Assembly: GCF_002282855.1 (NCBI RefSeq) | Contig: NZ_NRIR01000007.1 | Span: 186,001 to 250,000, forward strand | Source of the DNA: Paraferrimonas sedimenticola | GTDB lineage: Bacteria; Pseudomonadota; Gammaproteobacteria; Enterobacterales; Shewanellaceae | Length of the DNA stretch: 64,000 nt | Reading direction: 5' to 3' | Shown here: one piece after another, positions 8,839 through 17,899 of the stretch | Position numbering within the stretch: position 1 is the stretch's first letter | Layout: each line of letters starts with the position of its first letter | The notes under the pieces: generated by a model | Database searches by the model: none | What the model was told of the DNA's origin: nothing | What the model saw: only the letters and a program-made list of their open reading frames with translations | Position numbers and translations under genes: made by a program

Positions 8839-9690
8839 CTAGCTCGGCTGAATGAGCCACTCTAGCGACCAATCGCCGCGCTGGTCAGGGTCTAGCGCAG
8901 CGCTGAGTTTTGGCAGTAGCGTTTTTAGTTTGTCATCGAGCTGATAAGGGGCATTGATAATCGCCATCCCAGAGCCGTGCATGCCAAAGTCTTGCGCCTG
9001 CGGTGCCACGCTCAGCTCGGCCACCAGCAGATTTTTCACTGGTAGTTTCGACAACTCATCGAGTAACCAAGGGCTTTGGTCGCGATCGCTGGCCAACATG
9101 GGGTACCAAATGGCAAAAATTCCAGTGTTCCAGCGCTGGCTGGCTTTTTTCACTGACTTAACGACTTTGGCATAATCGCTCTTAATTTCGTATGAAGGGT
9201 CGACTAAGGCCACCCCGCGTTTCACCGGCAAAGGCAAAATCCCAGGTAGGCCCTCAAAGCCGTCGCGATGATGAATACCCACTCGCTCATCACCGCCTAA
9301 ATTGGCGCGCAAACGGTCAATTTCGTTGTTGTGCAGCTCCATAAGATGGAGCTGGTCTTGGTCGCGCAACCACTGGCGAGCCAGTTCGGGTGAGCCTGGG
9401 TAAAAGCGCAATGCATCGCTCGAGTTGTGTGCTGCAATCGCATCAAAATACGGCGCGAGCTCAGGCAGTTGCTCCGCTATCGGCAATAAGCGAGCGATAC
9501 CCTCAAGGTATTCGCCGGTCTTTTGCGCGGTTTCATCTTGCAAGTCGTAGAGGCCGCCGCCTGAGTGGCTGTCCAAATAGCTAAAGGGCTTAGCCTTGGC
9601 TTTAAGCGCATCGATGATCAAACACAAGCTGGCGTGCTTGATAATGTCGGCGTGATTGCCGGCGTGAAAACTGTGGCGATAACTGAGCAA
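8839..9690 (-). CDS. rlmJ: 23S rRNA (adenine-2030-N6)-methyltransferase
   Basis: RlmJ methylates N6 of A2030 in 23S rRNA using S-adenosylmethionine. The N-terminal LSYRHSFHAGNHADIIKHA, the SAM-site region YLDSHSGGGLYDL and the catalytic DPSYE (a DPPY-type motif) are family signatures. The frame opens 8 codons earlier, but a TTG at 9690 with GGAG seven bases upstream gives 283 residues beginning M-LSYRHSF, as in the E. coli protein of 280 residues. It is a stand-alone housekeeping gene. Confidence 0.92.
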   Translation of the reverse strand: MLSYRHSFHAGNHADIIKHASLCLIIDALKAKAKPFSYLDSHSGGGLYDLQDETAQKTGEYLEGIARLLPIAEQLPELAPYFDAIAAHNSSDALRFYPGSPELARQWLRDQDQLHLMELHNNEIDRLRANLGGDERVGIHHRDGFEGLPGILPLPVKRGVALVDPSYEIKSDYAKVVKSVKKASQRWNTGIFAIWYPMLASDRDQSPWLLDELSKLPVKNLLVAELSVAPQAQDFGMHGSGMAIINAPYQLDDKLKTLLPKLSAALDPDQRGDWSLEWLIQPS

Positions 9691-9764
9691 AATTCGCTCC
9701 GAGAACAATAACAAAAGCCATAGCCTAGCACAGACATCTGCCTAGCTATAGAACAGCCAGAGGC

Positions 9765-9789
9765 AAAAACGGCGCCACACAGGCGCCGT
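9765..9789 (-). terminator. rho-independent terminator of the Yip1-like gene
   Basis: On the minus strand ACGGCGCC-TGTGT-GGCGCCGT is a perfect 8-base-pair stem followed directly by a T-run. It sits 20 bases after the stop of the gene at 9809-10648. Confidence 0.85.
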
Positions 9790-9808
9790 CCTCAAGGCCG
9801 AGTTGGTG

Positions 9809-10648
9809 TTAGGCTGAAAACATACCGAATACCATACCAAAGCCAATAGCAACCGCAATGATCAGCGCGAAGCTAATCACGGCGTTGGCTATGGCTTTCC
9901 AGATACTAAATTCTTGCACCTCGGAAAGACCCACAATGGATAGCACCATGCCCCAGATCGCAGCAACAATGCTGACTATGCCCATGGCCATCACGAAGAA
10001 GGCCAACGCCAGCGAGCCAGACTCGGCAATCGCATTCGGCTCCACATAGCTTTGTCCCAGCCAAGCCACCAGAATAACGCTGAACGGCAACACCAGTAGT
10101 GTCGGTGTATTGGCCCAACAAAAGACATCAAACATGCGAGCAAAGCTGGCTTTACCGCCAAGCCAACGACCGGTCAAACGGAATAGCCAAGCGCCAATCA
10201 TAGCGCCGACAATCCCGCCAATCGGCCCCGCGATTAACGCAACCAAGATGGCAATCGCGGTGCTTTCAATACCCGACTCACCTTGCAACGACTGAGACAG
10301 CAGCTGGCCAATACCCGCCAGAGCCGCAATGGCGTAGTTAAAGCCGGGCAAAGGATGGCGCCCCAATGCTTTGAAGGCCTCGCGCGGGTAAAACCAAATC
10401 TCCTTAAAGGGGTGACGTAAATCGTCTTCAGGCTCGCTAACGTCTGGCTGACCGTCTTCGGACTCTGCGTACCTTGTTGATTCTGTGGCTTGGCTTGCCC
10501 AAGGCGAATCCGCGGATTCCATAGGAGTCGGGCTTGGCTCAACTTGGGCTTGAGTGGCCTCGTCTGGAGTCTGGGACATCGGCTCCGGGACACGAGTTTG
10601 CTCAACCTCATCCTGAGGTTGATTAGGATTCAAATCGTCCTTATTCAT
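9809..10648 (-). CDS. Yip1-family integral membrane protein
   Basis: The 279-residue protein has a long acidic, Pro/Gln/Glu-rich and probably disordered N-terminus (about residues 1-90), then HPFKEIWFYPREAFKALGRHP, typical of bacterial Yip1-domain proteins, and about five membrane segments (about residues 105-278). Bacterial Yip1 proteins have no firmly known job. It follows envZ by 58 bases in the same direction and ends in a strong terminator, so it may be read with ompR-envZ or from its own start region. Confidence 0.75.
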   Translation of the reverse strand: MNKDDLNPNQPQDEVEQTRVPEPMSQTPDEATQAQVEPSPTPMESADSPWASQATESTRYAESEDGQPDVSEPEDDLRHPFKEIWFYPREAFKALGRHPLPGFNYAIAALAGIGQLLSQSLQGESGIESTAIAILVALIAGPIGGIVGAMIGAWLFRLTGRWLGGKASFARMFDVFCWANTPTLLVLPFSVILVAWLGQSYVEPNAIAESGSLALAFFVMAMGIVSIVAAIWGMVLSIVGLSEVQEFSIWKAIANAVISFALIIAVAIGFGMVFGMFSA

Positions 10649-10706
10649 GAAAGTAACTCTCCTTGCTAAAACAGAGGTTTAGCATGAACACAATTAATCC
10701 AAAAAG

Positions 10707-12020
10707 CTAGTCGACCGCGCCTAGTGGCAAGCTAACTTGGGCTCTAAGTCCACCGCCAATGCGATTGCTCAATCGTATTTCGCCACCGTGGCCGCGCACG
10801 ACACGACGTACAATGGCCAGTCCTAAGCCTGAGCCAACGCTTCCACGGGCGCTGTCGCCTTGAGTGAAAGGCTGAAACAAGTCTTTGATTTTGTCATCAG
10901 GGATCCCAGGGCCGTTGTCTTCAATGCTAAACCACACCGCTTCAGATGACTGGCCGCAGGACAAGCGCACCATGCCATTGCCGTAGCGCAAGGCATTTTC
11001 CACCAAGTTACCTATCACCCGCTTGAAAGCGACTGGGTTGAGTTTTAGCTCGGGCAAGGGTTCGAAGTCGGTTTCCAACTCGCTGATGCGATGGCGCTCG
11101 GCTTCAGCCACTTCTTTGAGCAATTCACTTAGCGAGCAATCCACTCGGTTCTCTTGCTGATCGGTGCGAATAAAGGCGATAAACTGATTGATGATCTCGT
11201 CCATGTCTTCAATGTCATGGGCAATGCCTTGTTGCAGGTATTCATCCTGCTCGCTCATCATCTCGCTAGCCAGTCGAATTCTCGTCAACGGCGTTCTCAA
11301 GTCGTGGGAAATGCCCGCCATCAACAGCGCGCGGTCCGCTTCCAGTTGTTTCATGCTATCGGACATCTGGTTGAAGGCCTTGGTTACCGCCTCGACCTCG
11401 GCACTGCCTTGCAGAGGCAGAGGGTCTGGGTACTGGCCTTGGGAGACAGAAATCGCCGCCCGTTGTAAGCGCCGCAGCGGACGCGACTGTTGTCGAGCGA
11501 ATAGCCAGCCACCAAGCACACTCAAGGCGCCGATCACCAACAAATACAAGGTCAGTGGCGATATGTTGGAATCACTTACTCCAGGCAGTGGTATTCGAAT
11601 CCAAATACTCGGCGCTTGCGGTGGGCGTACCCATACCAAATACTGCTCGCCACTGGTAATTCGCACATCCGCTTCACCACCCAATTGCTCGGACATTTGA
11701 TCCGATAAAAAGCCGTAATACACCGCTTGTTCTACGCCGTTTTCGCGGGCTTGTTTGGGAGTAAAAATTTGTAGCTCGTCGTCGCGAGACTTGGCTCTAA
11801 GTGCCTCGGCGAAGGTGGGATTTTCCGCGGTCAACTCAACCCCGTCGATAAACAACTGGTTGATTTGGCGGCCCATGAGTTCGTTGAGTTGTTGCGAGGT
11901 GGGTTTGATAACGTAGACAGCTACAGTGACATAGCTAACCAACTGGTTAATCAGCAGCACGCTACCAATCAATAAGGCTGTTTGGCCAAACGCGCTGCGA
12001 GGAAGAAACCGCTTTAACAT
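10707..12020 (-). CDS. envZ: osmosensor histidine kinase EnvZ
   Basis: EnvZ phosphorylates and dephosphorylates OmpR in response to osmotic and envelope conditions. The 437 residues show two membrane segments (about 15-37 and 157-175) bounding a periplasmic sensor, a HAMP domain (about 178-230), the dimerisation/phosphoacceptor helix [14 protein letters not shown] with the phosphorylated His at residue 239, and the ATP-binding domain with [19 protein letters not shown] and GSGLGLAIV. It lies 6 bases downstream of ompR, so the two are co-transcribed and probably translationally coupled. Confidence 0.95.
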   Translation of the reverse strand: MLKRFLPRSAFGQTALLIGSVLLINQLVSYVTVAVYVIKPTSQQLNELMGRQINQLFIDGVELTAENPTFAEALRAKSRDDELQIFTPKQARENGVEQAVYYGFLSDQMSEQLGGEADVRITSGEQYLVWVRPPQAPSIWIRIPLPGVSDSNISPLTLYLLVIGALSVLGGWLFARQQSRPLRRLQRAAISVSQGQYPDPLPLQGSAEVEAVTKAFNQMSDSMKQLEADRALLMAGISHDLRTPLTRIRLASEMMSEQDEYLQQGIAHDIEDMDEIINQFIAFIRTDQQENRVDCSLSELLKEVAEAERHRISELETDFEPLPELKLNPVAFKRVIGNLVENALRYGNGMVRLSCGQSSEAVWFSIEDNGPGIPDDKIKDLFQPFTQGDSARGSVGSGLGLAIVRRVVRGHGGEIRLSNRIGGGLRAQVSLPLGAVD

Positions 12021-12026
12021 GACGGC

Positions 12027-12749
12027 CTAGCGGCTAGAACCGTCCGGAATGAAGACATAACCCAGGCCCCAAACCGTTTGTATGTACCTTGGGTTGGTCG
12101 CATCAACTTCAATCAATCGACGTAAACGCGACACTTGCACGTCAATCGAGCGCTCGAGCGCCGAGTAATCGCGACCACGAGCCTGGTTCATGAGTTTGTC
12201 ACGTGACATGGGCTCGCGCGGATGGCTTACCAAGACTTTAAGCACAGCAAATTCGCCACTGGTCAAAGCGATTTGCTGATCGCCCTTGGTCATCTCACGC
12301 GTGGCTAAGTTAAGCTTAAACTCGCCAAACTCCACCAATTCCTCGGTTTGCGATGGTGCGCCTGGGGCTTCGATAACTCGACGACGCAATACCGCTTTGA
12401 TGCGAGCGAGTAGTTCTCTTGGGTTAAAAGGTTTAGGCAGGTAATCATCAGCGCCGAGTTCAAGACCTATGATGCGATCCACCTCGTCGCCTTTGGCGGT
12501 GAGCATCACAATCGGCAGGTTATCGTCCTTTTGGCGCAAGCGGCGACAAATCGACAAACCATCTTCCCCGGGCAGCATCAAATCCAGTACCAGCAAGTGG
12601 AAATTCTCGCGCTCTAAAAAGCGGTCCATTTGTTCGGCGTTGGCCGCTGCGCGAACTTGGAATCCTTGCTCCACCAGATAGCGTTCCAAAAGCGAACGCA
12701 GTCGCATATCGTCGTCTACTACCAGAATTTTCGAGGTTTCTTGGCCCAT
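12027..12749 (-). CDS. ompR: two-component response regulator OmpR
   Basis: OmpR is the DNA-binding partner of EnvZ and controls porin and envelope genes. The receiver domain (about residues 1-120) has the acidic pair DDD near residue 12, the phosphorylated Asp56 (LVLDLMLPGEDG), Thr in MLTAKG and the conserved Lys in YLPKPF. The C-terminal winged helix (about 140-236) carries LTSGEFAVLKVLV and RSIDVQVSRLRRLIE. The start ATG at 12749 matches the family N-terminus MGQETSKILVVDDD. It is first of the ompR-envZ operon and divergent from greB across 188 bases. Confidence 0.96.
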   Translation of the reverse strand: MGQETSKILVVDDDMRLRSLLERYLVEQGFQVRAAANAEQMDRFLERENFHLLVLDLMLPGEDGLSICRRLRQKDDNLPIVMLTAKGDEVDRIIGLELGADDYLPKPFNPRELLARIKAVLRRRVIEAPGAPSQTEELVEFGEFKLNLATREMTKGDQQIALTSGEFAVLKVLVSHPREPMSRDKLMNQARGRDYSALERSIDVQVSRLRRLIEVDATNPRYIQTVWGLGYVFIPDGSSR

Positions 12750-12937
12750 GGCCCCATCCTTATGTTCACCGGTTCTTACAGAGTCTACACTAGCATGCCA
12801 CTAAATCGCTGTTTTTGAATCTAATCTTTTGTGGAGCAAGTATCAAAAATTGTTAGTAATCTTGTCTTAGGCGCGCTGGGCTTTCTCATCCCGCGCGTCA
12901 ATGCTATAACCAATCTTTTGCCAGCTGGAAGGACAGA

Positions 12938-13423
12938 GTGCGAACCGCCATTATCACCCGCGAAGGCTTTGACCGACTCAAGAAAGAGTTGGACTTTTTG
13001 TGGCGCGAAGAGCGCCCTGAAATCACCAAGAAGGTGGCCTGGGCCGCAAGCCTTGGCGATCGTTCGGAAAACGCCGATTATCAATACAACAAAAAGCGCT
13101 TGCGAGAAATCGACCGACGCGTGCGCTACCTGCGCAAAGCCATCGACCGCTTGCAAGTGGTGGACTATAACCCGGTACAAGAGGGCAAGGTGTTCTTTGG
13201 CGCTTGGGTGGAAATCGAAAATGAAGACGGTGAGCAACTCAGATTTCGAATCGTTGGCTATGATGAAATCTTTGGCCGCAGCGACTACATTTCGGTGGAC
13301 TCGCCCATGGCTCGAGCTCTGTTGAAAAAATCGGTGGACGACGAAGCCACCGTCATCACCCCTAAAGGTGAAACTCTGTGGTTCATCAACGCCATTCAAT
13401 ACACAGCTTTTGACTCAGAGTAA
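12938..13423 (+). CDS. greB: transcript cleavage factor GreB
   Basis: GreB rescues backtracked RNA polymerase by stimulating cleavage of the RNA 3' end. The 161-residue protein has the N-terminal coiled coil with the conserved tip acidic residues (GDRSENADYQYNKKRLREID) and the C-terminal FKBP-like domain (FGAWVEIENEDG, ISVDSPMARALLKK). The start is GTG at 12938 behind a GGAAGGA ribosome site. E. coli GreB has 158 residues. It is followed by tex after 68 bases, as in many gammaproteobacteria. Confidence 0.95.
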   Translation: MRTAIITREGFDRLKKELDFLWREERPEITKKVAWAASLGDRSENADYQYNKKRLREIDRRVRYLRKAIDRLQVVDYNPVQEGKVFFGAWVEIENEDGEQLRFRIVGYDEIFGRSDYISVDSPMARALLKKSVDDEATVITPKGETLWFINAIQYTAFDSE

Positions 13424-13491
13424 CTGCAGCGGCATGAGTGTTGTGCCGCTTTGTGTTACTGTGTTTTTCCCGCGAATTTGGAACTTATCCC

Positions 13492-15828
13492 ATGTTGTCG
13501 ATTAGCCAACTTATTGCTCGTGAACTTGCAGTGGACCCGGCCCAGGTGCAAGCCAGTATCGAACTTATAGACGCCGGCGCTACCATTCCTTTCATCGCGC
13601 GTTATCGCAAAGAAAAAACCGGCGGACTCGACGATGGTCAATTGCGCCAACTCGCCAGTCGCTTGAGCTATCTCACCGAACTCAACGAACGCCGCCAAGT
13701 GATTCTGGCCAGCATCGAGGCTCAAGGCAAATTGAGCGATGCCCTTAAAGCGCAAATTGAGCAGTGCGATGGTAAGAGTCAGCTCGAAGACTTATATCTG
13801 CCCTACAAGCCCAAACGTCGCACCAAAGGACAAATGGCTATCGAAGCCGGCCTAGAGCCACTGGCAGAGCAGTTATTAAACCAAGCAGACGCGGTGCCAG
13901 AGGCCTTAGCCGCGGCCGCTATCGATGCCGACAAAGGCTATGCTGACGCCACGGCCGTCCTTGAAGGGGCGGCATATATTCTGATTGAGCGCTTTGCCGA
14001 AGACGCTCAGCTTATCGACAAAATCCGTGGCTACCTCAAGCAAAACGCTCGTCTTCAAGCCAAAATAATCAAAGGTCAAGAAAAGGCCGGTGCTAAGTTT
14101 CGCGACTACTTTGAGCACAGTGAATTACTGGCAAAAGCCCCTAGTCATCGAGTGTTGGCCATGTTGCGCGGTCGCAACGAAGGAGCGCTGAGCCTGGGCC
14201 TAGACCTTAAGCCCGCCGAAGGGCAAGTTCGTCACCCGGGCGAACAAATGCTGCATCAACACTTAGGGCTTAATCTAGGCGACAGTCCTAGAGATGCCTG
14301 GCTGGCTCGAGTATTAACCTTGTGCTGGCGCATCAAACTTGCCGCCCATCTTGAAACCGAGCTCCTAAGCGCGCTGCGTCAAGTGGCGGAAGCCGATGCG
14401 ATTCAGGTGTTTGCCAACAATTTGGGCGATTTGCTGATGGCGGCCCCTGCCGGAGCCAAAGTGACTATGGGGCTAGATCCTGGCCTACGCACTGGGGTTA
14501 AGGTGGCCATTGTCGACGCCACAGGTAAGTACCACGCTCACACCACCATCTTCCCCCACGCGCCGCAAAACGCTTGGGATAAATCGGCGCAAACCCTTAA
14601 CAAGCTTATTGATATGCACAAGGTGGAGCTGATTGCGATTGGCAATGGCACCGGCTCTCGCGAGACCGATAAGCTAGTAGCGCAAGTCTTGTCAAAACGC
14701 GAAGGGGCTAAGCCAAGCAAGGTGATGGTATCGGAAGCGGGCGCCTCGGTGTACTCGGCCTCAGAATCAGCCGCGTTAGAGCTGCCGGATTTGGACGTCA
14801 CCATTCGCGGTGCCATTTCCATCGCCCGTCGTTTGCAAGACCCGCTGGCGGAGCTCGTGAAAATTGAACCCAAAGCCATTGGTGTGGGTCAGTACCAGCA
14901 CGACGTAAGCCAGAGCCAATTGGCGCAAAGCTTGGATCACGTGGTGGAAGATTGCGTTAACGCCGTAGGTGTCGACGTTAACATGGCCTCTGCTGCCCTG
15001 CTGTCACGCGTGGCGGGTTTGAGCAAAAGCATGGCTGACAACATTGTCGCCCATCGAGACGAAAACGGTCCGTTCACACAGCGCAAGCAGTTACTTAAAG
15101 TGGCTCGTCTCGGGCCTAAAGCCTACCAGCAATGCGCGGGTTTCTTGCGAATTCGCGGTGGTGAGAACCCGTTGGACAGCTCGGCGGTACACCCAGAGGC
15201 TTATCAAGTGGCGCAGAGTATTTGTGAGCACCTCAAGCTCCCAGCCAACGAATTGATTGGCCGCACTGACCTACTCAAATCACTGAACCCGAAAGATTTT
15301 ACTAGCGATGAGTTTGGTGTGCCGACGGTTACCGACATCATCAACGAGCTAAATAAACCCGGACGTGACCCTCGCGGCGAGTTCAAAACGGCTGAGTTTA
15401 AAGAAGGGATTGAGAAAGTCTCGGATTTACAGCTGGATATGGTGCTTCAAGGAGTCGTCACCAACGTTACCAATTTCGGCGCCTTCGTGGATGTGGGCGT
15501 TCATCAAGACGGTTTGGTGCACATCTCTAGCCTGGCGGACAAGTACGTCGACGACCCGCGCAAAGTGATTAAAACCGGCGATGTGGTCAAGGTGAAAGTG
15601 ATGGAAGTGGACGTTGAGCGCAAGCGTATTGGTTTGAGCATGCGCCTCGATGAAAAAGCGCCACCGGCTGGACAGAGCAATCGCGCCAACAAGCCAAGCA
15701 AAGGGGCTAAACCGTCTCAAAGACCAACTCAAAAACCTCGCCACAAAGGCAAGCCAAAGTCGGCTCCCGCCAACGCTGCCATGGGCGACGCATTCGCTGC
15801 GGCCTTTGCTAAGGCGAAAAAGTCTTAA
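13492..15828 (+). CDS. tex: Tex / YhgF transcription accessory protein
   Basis: Tex is a nucleic-acid-binding protein that associates with the transcription apparatus. The 778-residue product has the Tex N-terminal helical region ([17 protein letters not shown]), a YqgF-like RNase H fold ([20 protein letters not shown]), helix-hairpin-helix motifs ([39 protein letters not shown]) and a C-terminal S1 domain ([20 protein letters not shown]). A lysine/proline-rich tail of about 50 residues follows. The frame is open to 13438, but ATG 13492 gives the family N-terminus MLSISQLIA. Its last 4 bases overlap the opposing gene. Confidence 0.94.
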   Translation: MLSISQLIARELAVDPAQVQASIELIDAGATIPFIARYRKEKTGGLDDGQLRQLASRLSYLTELNERRQVILASIEAQGKLSDALKAQIEQCDGKSQLEDLYLPYKPKRRTKGQMAIEAGLEPLAEQLLNQADAVPEALAAAAIDADKGYADATAVLEGAAYILIERFAEDAQLIDKIRGYLKQNARLQAKIIKGQEKAGAKFRDYFEHSELLAKAPSHRVLAMLRGRNEGALSLGLDLKPAEGQVRHPGEQMLHQHLGLNLGDSPRDAWLARVLTLCWRIKLAAHLETELLSALRQVAEADAIQVFANNLGDLLMAAPAGAKVTMGLDPGLRTGVKVAIVDATGKYHAHTTIFPHAPQNAWDKSAQTLNKLIDMHKVELIAIGNGTGSRETDKLVAQVLSKREGAKPSKVMVSEAGASVYSASESAALELPDLDVTIRGAISIARRLQDPLAELVKIEPKAIGVGQYQHDVSQSQLAQSLDHVVEDCVNAVGVDVNMASAALLSRVAGLSKSMADNIVAHRDENGPFTQRKQLLKVARLGPKAYQQCAGFLRIRGGENPLDSSAVHPEAYQVAQSICEHLKLPANELIGRTDLLKSLNPKDFTSDEFGVPTVTDIINELNKPGRDPRGEFKTAEFKEGIEKVSDLQLDMVLQGVVTNVTNFGAFVDVGVHQDGLVHISSLADKYVDDPRKVIKTGDVVKVKVMEVDVERKRIGLSMRLDEKAPPAGQSNRANKPSKGAKPSQRPTQKPRHKGKPKSAPANAAMGDAFAAAFAKAKKS

Positions 15829-16328
15829 GCTTCGGTGTCCAGCTCGCTCTCATCGGTTTTGGGAGCGCTGGCACTTTGGTAGGTCTGTTGAATTTGTCGC
15901 TGAAATTGGCGCGCTTGCGCCGGTGTTTCAGCGGCTATCCCTTCCGCCTGAGATTGGGCTTGGGTTTGGGCAGACGTCTGAGCATCAATCGTTGGACGAG
16001 AAACCACAGGGCGTGCTTCGGCTAACCAATGTTGAACCTTGCCTGATTGCCCGGCTTTGGGTTGATTTTGTCGCTGTTGCTCGTCCCGCTCTTCGCTTTG
16101 ATTTTGATTCTGACCTTGGTCTTGGCCGTCGAGAGCTTCCACTGCATCCAACAAATCGGCGAACACCAAATGCTCGTCTTTCTGTTTTTCGGTTTTGCGC
16201 TGCGCTGCGGATTGCTGGGACTTGGTGGTCTTCTTGATGACAGGTTTTCTGGCCGCATCAGTGCGCGCCTGATCCGTGGCCGGATTGGACGTGGCTATGG
16301 GCACCTGCGGAAAATTCGAAACCAGCAT
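15825..16328 (-). CDS. hypothetical Gln-rich, low-complexity protein
   Basis: The 167-residue product begins [24 protein letters not shown]-like and is then almost entirely hydrophilic, rich in Gln, Ala, Lys and Glu (for instance [20 protein letters not shown]). It looks disordered, has no signal peptide or membrane segment, and I cannot assign a function. I recall related short proteins at the same place beside tex and bioH in Shewanella, which supports a real gene, but this was not checked. Its stop overlaps the tex stop by 4 bases in the convergent direction. No clear ribosome site is seen. Confidence 0.6.
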   Translation of the reverse strand: MLVSNFPQVPIATSNPATDQARTDAARKPVIKKTTKSQQSAAQRKTEKQKDEHLVFADLLDAVEALDGQDQGQNQNQSEERDEQQRQNQPKAGQSGKVQHWLAEARPVVSRPTIDAQTSAQTQAQSQAEGIAAETPAQARQFQRQIQQTYQSASAPKTDESELDTEA

Positions 16329-16394
16329 AAGGGCATCAATTTATTCACCAAAGTGTTTAAATATTAACCGCTTAATCACTGAAAGAAAAGAGGA

Positions 16395-17174
16395 TTAGTC
16401 TAGCCCTAGCCACGCCTTGATGCCATCGCAAAACAGCTGCGGATGGGACACAAACGGCGCGTGATTGGCCTTAGCTAATACCCAGTCCTGACCCTTGTCC
16501 AGCGACAGCGCATCCTTTTGCGCAACCGGAGTCAAACCATCTAACCGCCCCCAGACTCTGAGCCAAGGCTGCTCAATTGCCCTCCAGTCGTCGCGCATAT
16601 CGCAGTTCTCCAGCAGCTTTAGGCCGTCCGCCAGCGCTTGTTGATTGGGTAGCGCTTGGGCCAGCACCGCCTGCTTTAAGCGGCGAATATCTTCGCGAGC
16701 ACCTTCACTACCCATGGCTTGCAGTGCCAAGAAACGCTCTAGGGTGAGTTTGAGATCTTGGCTCAAGGCGCGCTGAAATTGCTTGAGTACTCTTCGTTGA
16801 GTACCGGGCCAATCGCTATCGGCGACAAAGTAAGGGCTGCTAGCCACCGTAATCAAGCCCACCACCTTTTGTGGATAGCGCAGGGCTAATTGACTGGCCA
16901 CCAAGCCACCAAGCGACCAGCCCAACAAGACGCAAGGTTGGTCGATTTGAGCGGCAATCGCATCGACCCAATCGTTCAGCTGAGCCCCGCTAGTGGAGGC
17001 AGAGCCATGCCCTGGCAATGGCAGCGCCTGAAGCGCTAGCCCATGGCTTGATAAGCCGGCGAAAACCGCCGGATTCATACCCCAACCGTGCAACGCCAAG
17101 ACTGGAAAATGGCTCAAATTCACTCCTTTGGCGGAGGGCGTTGGCAATGCATCGACGGCTATATTGGATGACAT
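16395..17174 (-). CDS. bioH: pimeloyl-[acyl-carrier protein] methyl ester esterase
   Basis: BioH removes the methyl group from pimeloyl-ACP methyl ester, closing the disguised fatty-acid route to biotin. It is an alpha/beta hydrolase: the oxyanion region VLALHGWGMNPAVF, the nucleophile elbow GWSLGG, the acid region VWGRLDGLTP and the late His in KANHAPFVSHP form the usual triad. The ATG at 17174 gives 259 residues (E. coli 256) and shares the four bases CATG with the divergent comF start. A TTG at 17117, five bases after a good AAAGGAG, would start the protein closer to the catalytic fold and remove that overlap. Confidence 0.88.
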   Translation of the reverse strand: MSSNIAVDALPTPSAKGVNLSHFPVLALHGWGMNPAVFAGLSSHGLALQALPLPGHGSASTSGAQLNDWVDAIAAQIDQPCVLLGWSLGGLVASQLALRYPQKVVGLITVASSPYFVADSDWPGTQRRVLKQFQRALSQDLKLTLERFLALQAMGSEGAREDIRRLKQAVLAQALPNQQALADGLKLLENCDMRDDWRAIEQPWLRVWGRLDGLTPVAQKDALSLDKGQDWVLAKANHAPFVSHPQLFCDGIKAWLGLD

Positions 17175-17889
17175 GAATTTCTCTTATTGGCGGAAAAAGC
17201 TCGTGGTCTGGCTGGGCAGTTTACCCAAGCGCTGCCTGCTGTGCCAGCATTGGCTCAGCGCGCACGAGCATGGGATTTGTGACTATTGCTTTAGCGAGCA
17301 ACTCACATCGACCCAAAGGTGTTTGGGCTGTTTTCAACCCTTAGCGTTACAGCCACCCTTGTTGTGCTCGGTTTGTCGGCGTAACAAGCAGTTGTTGGTG
17401 GTGCATGGGGTGTTATTTCATTCTCAAGTCGGCTTTGGGGTGGCGGCGTTTAAACGCTATGGTCAGTTTGCCTGGCTCATGCCTTTGTGTCGCATACTTG
17501 CGTTGCGCCTGCGCAGTCTGTGGCAATCGGGTTTACTGCCTATGGTGGATGCCATCGCTCCAGTGCCGGCGTCTCATTTCGCCCTTAAAAAACGAGGATT
17601 TAACCAGTCCAAAGTCATCGCCCTCACTTTGGGACACATGCTAGGGCTGCCTGTGGTTGATTTGTTTCAGGCAAAGTTCAAACGCTCACAGCAAGGCTTA
17701 ACTCGAAGCCAACGACTAACGAATCTGAAAGGCGTGTTCAGTCAACAAAAAACCGCACCACAGCGTTTGGCGATTGTAGATGATGTGGTGACAACGGGAG
17801 CAACCGCCCAGTCATTGGTGCAACTGGTGGAGAAAGATTGTGAAGAGATACAGGTTTGGGTGCTGGCTCGCACCCAAACCCAAAGCTGA
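17173..17889 (+). CDS. comF: ComF-family phosphoribosyltransferase-like protein
   Basis: ComF proteins help natural transformation in competent bacteria, and relatives are kept in many species (GntX in E. coli). The 238-residue product has two N-terminal zinc-finger-like cysteine clusters (CLLCQHWLSAHEHGICDYC and CLGCFQPL...CSVCRR) and a C-terminal type I phosphoribosyltransferase domain with the PRPP loop RLAIVDDVVTTGATAQSL and KKRGFNQSKVIA. It is divergent from bioH, as is common for gntX/bioH. The ATG at 17173 is used because the open frame upstream lies inside bioH. Confidence 0.88.
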   Translation: MNFSYWRKKLVVWLGSLPKRCLLCQHWLSAHEHGICDYCFSEQLTSTQRCLGCFQPLALQPPLLCSVCRRNKQLLVVHGVLFHSQVGFGVAAFKRYGQFAWLMPLCRILALRLRSLWQSGLLPMVDAIAPVPASHFALKKRGFNQSKVIALTLGHMLGLPVVDLFQAKFKRSQQGLTRSQRLTNLKGVFSQQKTAPQRLAIVDDVVTTGATAQSLVQLVEKDCEEIQVWVLARTQTQS

Positions 17890-17899
17890 CTTGCGGGTG

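Noticed and set aside
12821-13399. 192-codon minus-strand frame opposite greB
   Set aside because: It mirrors greB in full, which is unmistakable, and has no ribosome site or family motif.
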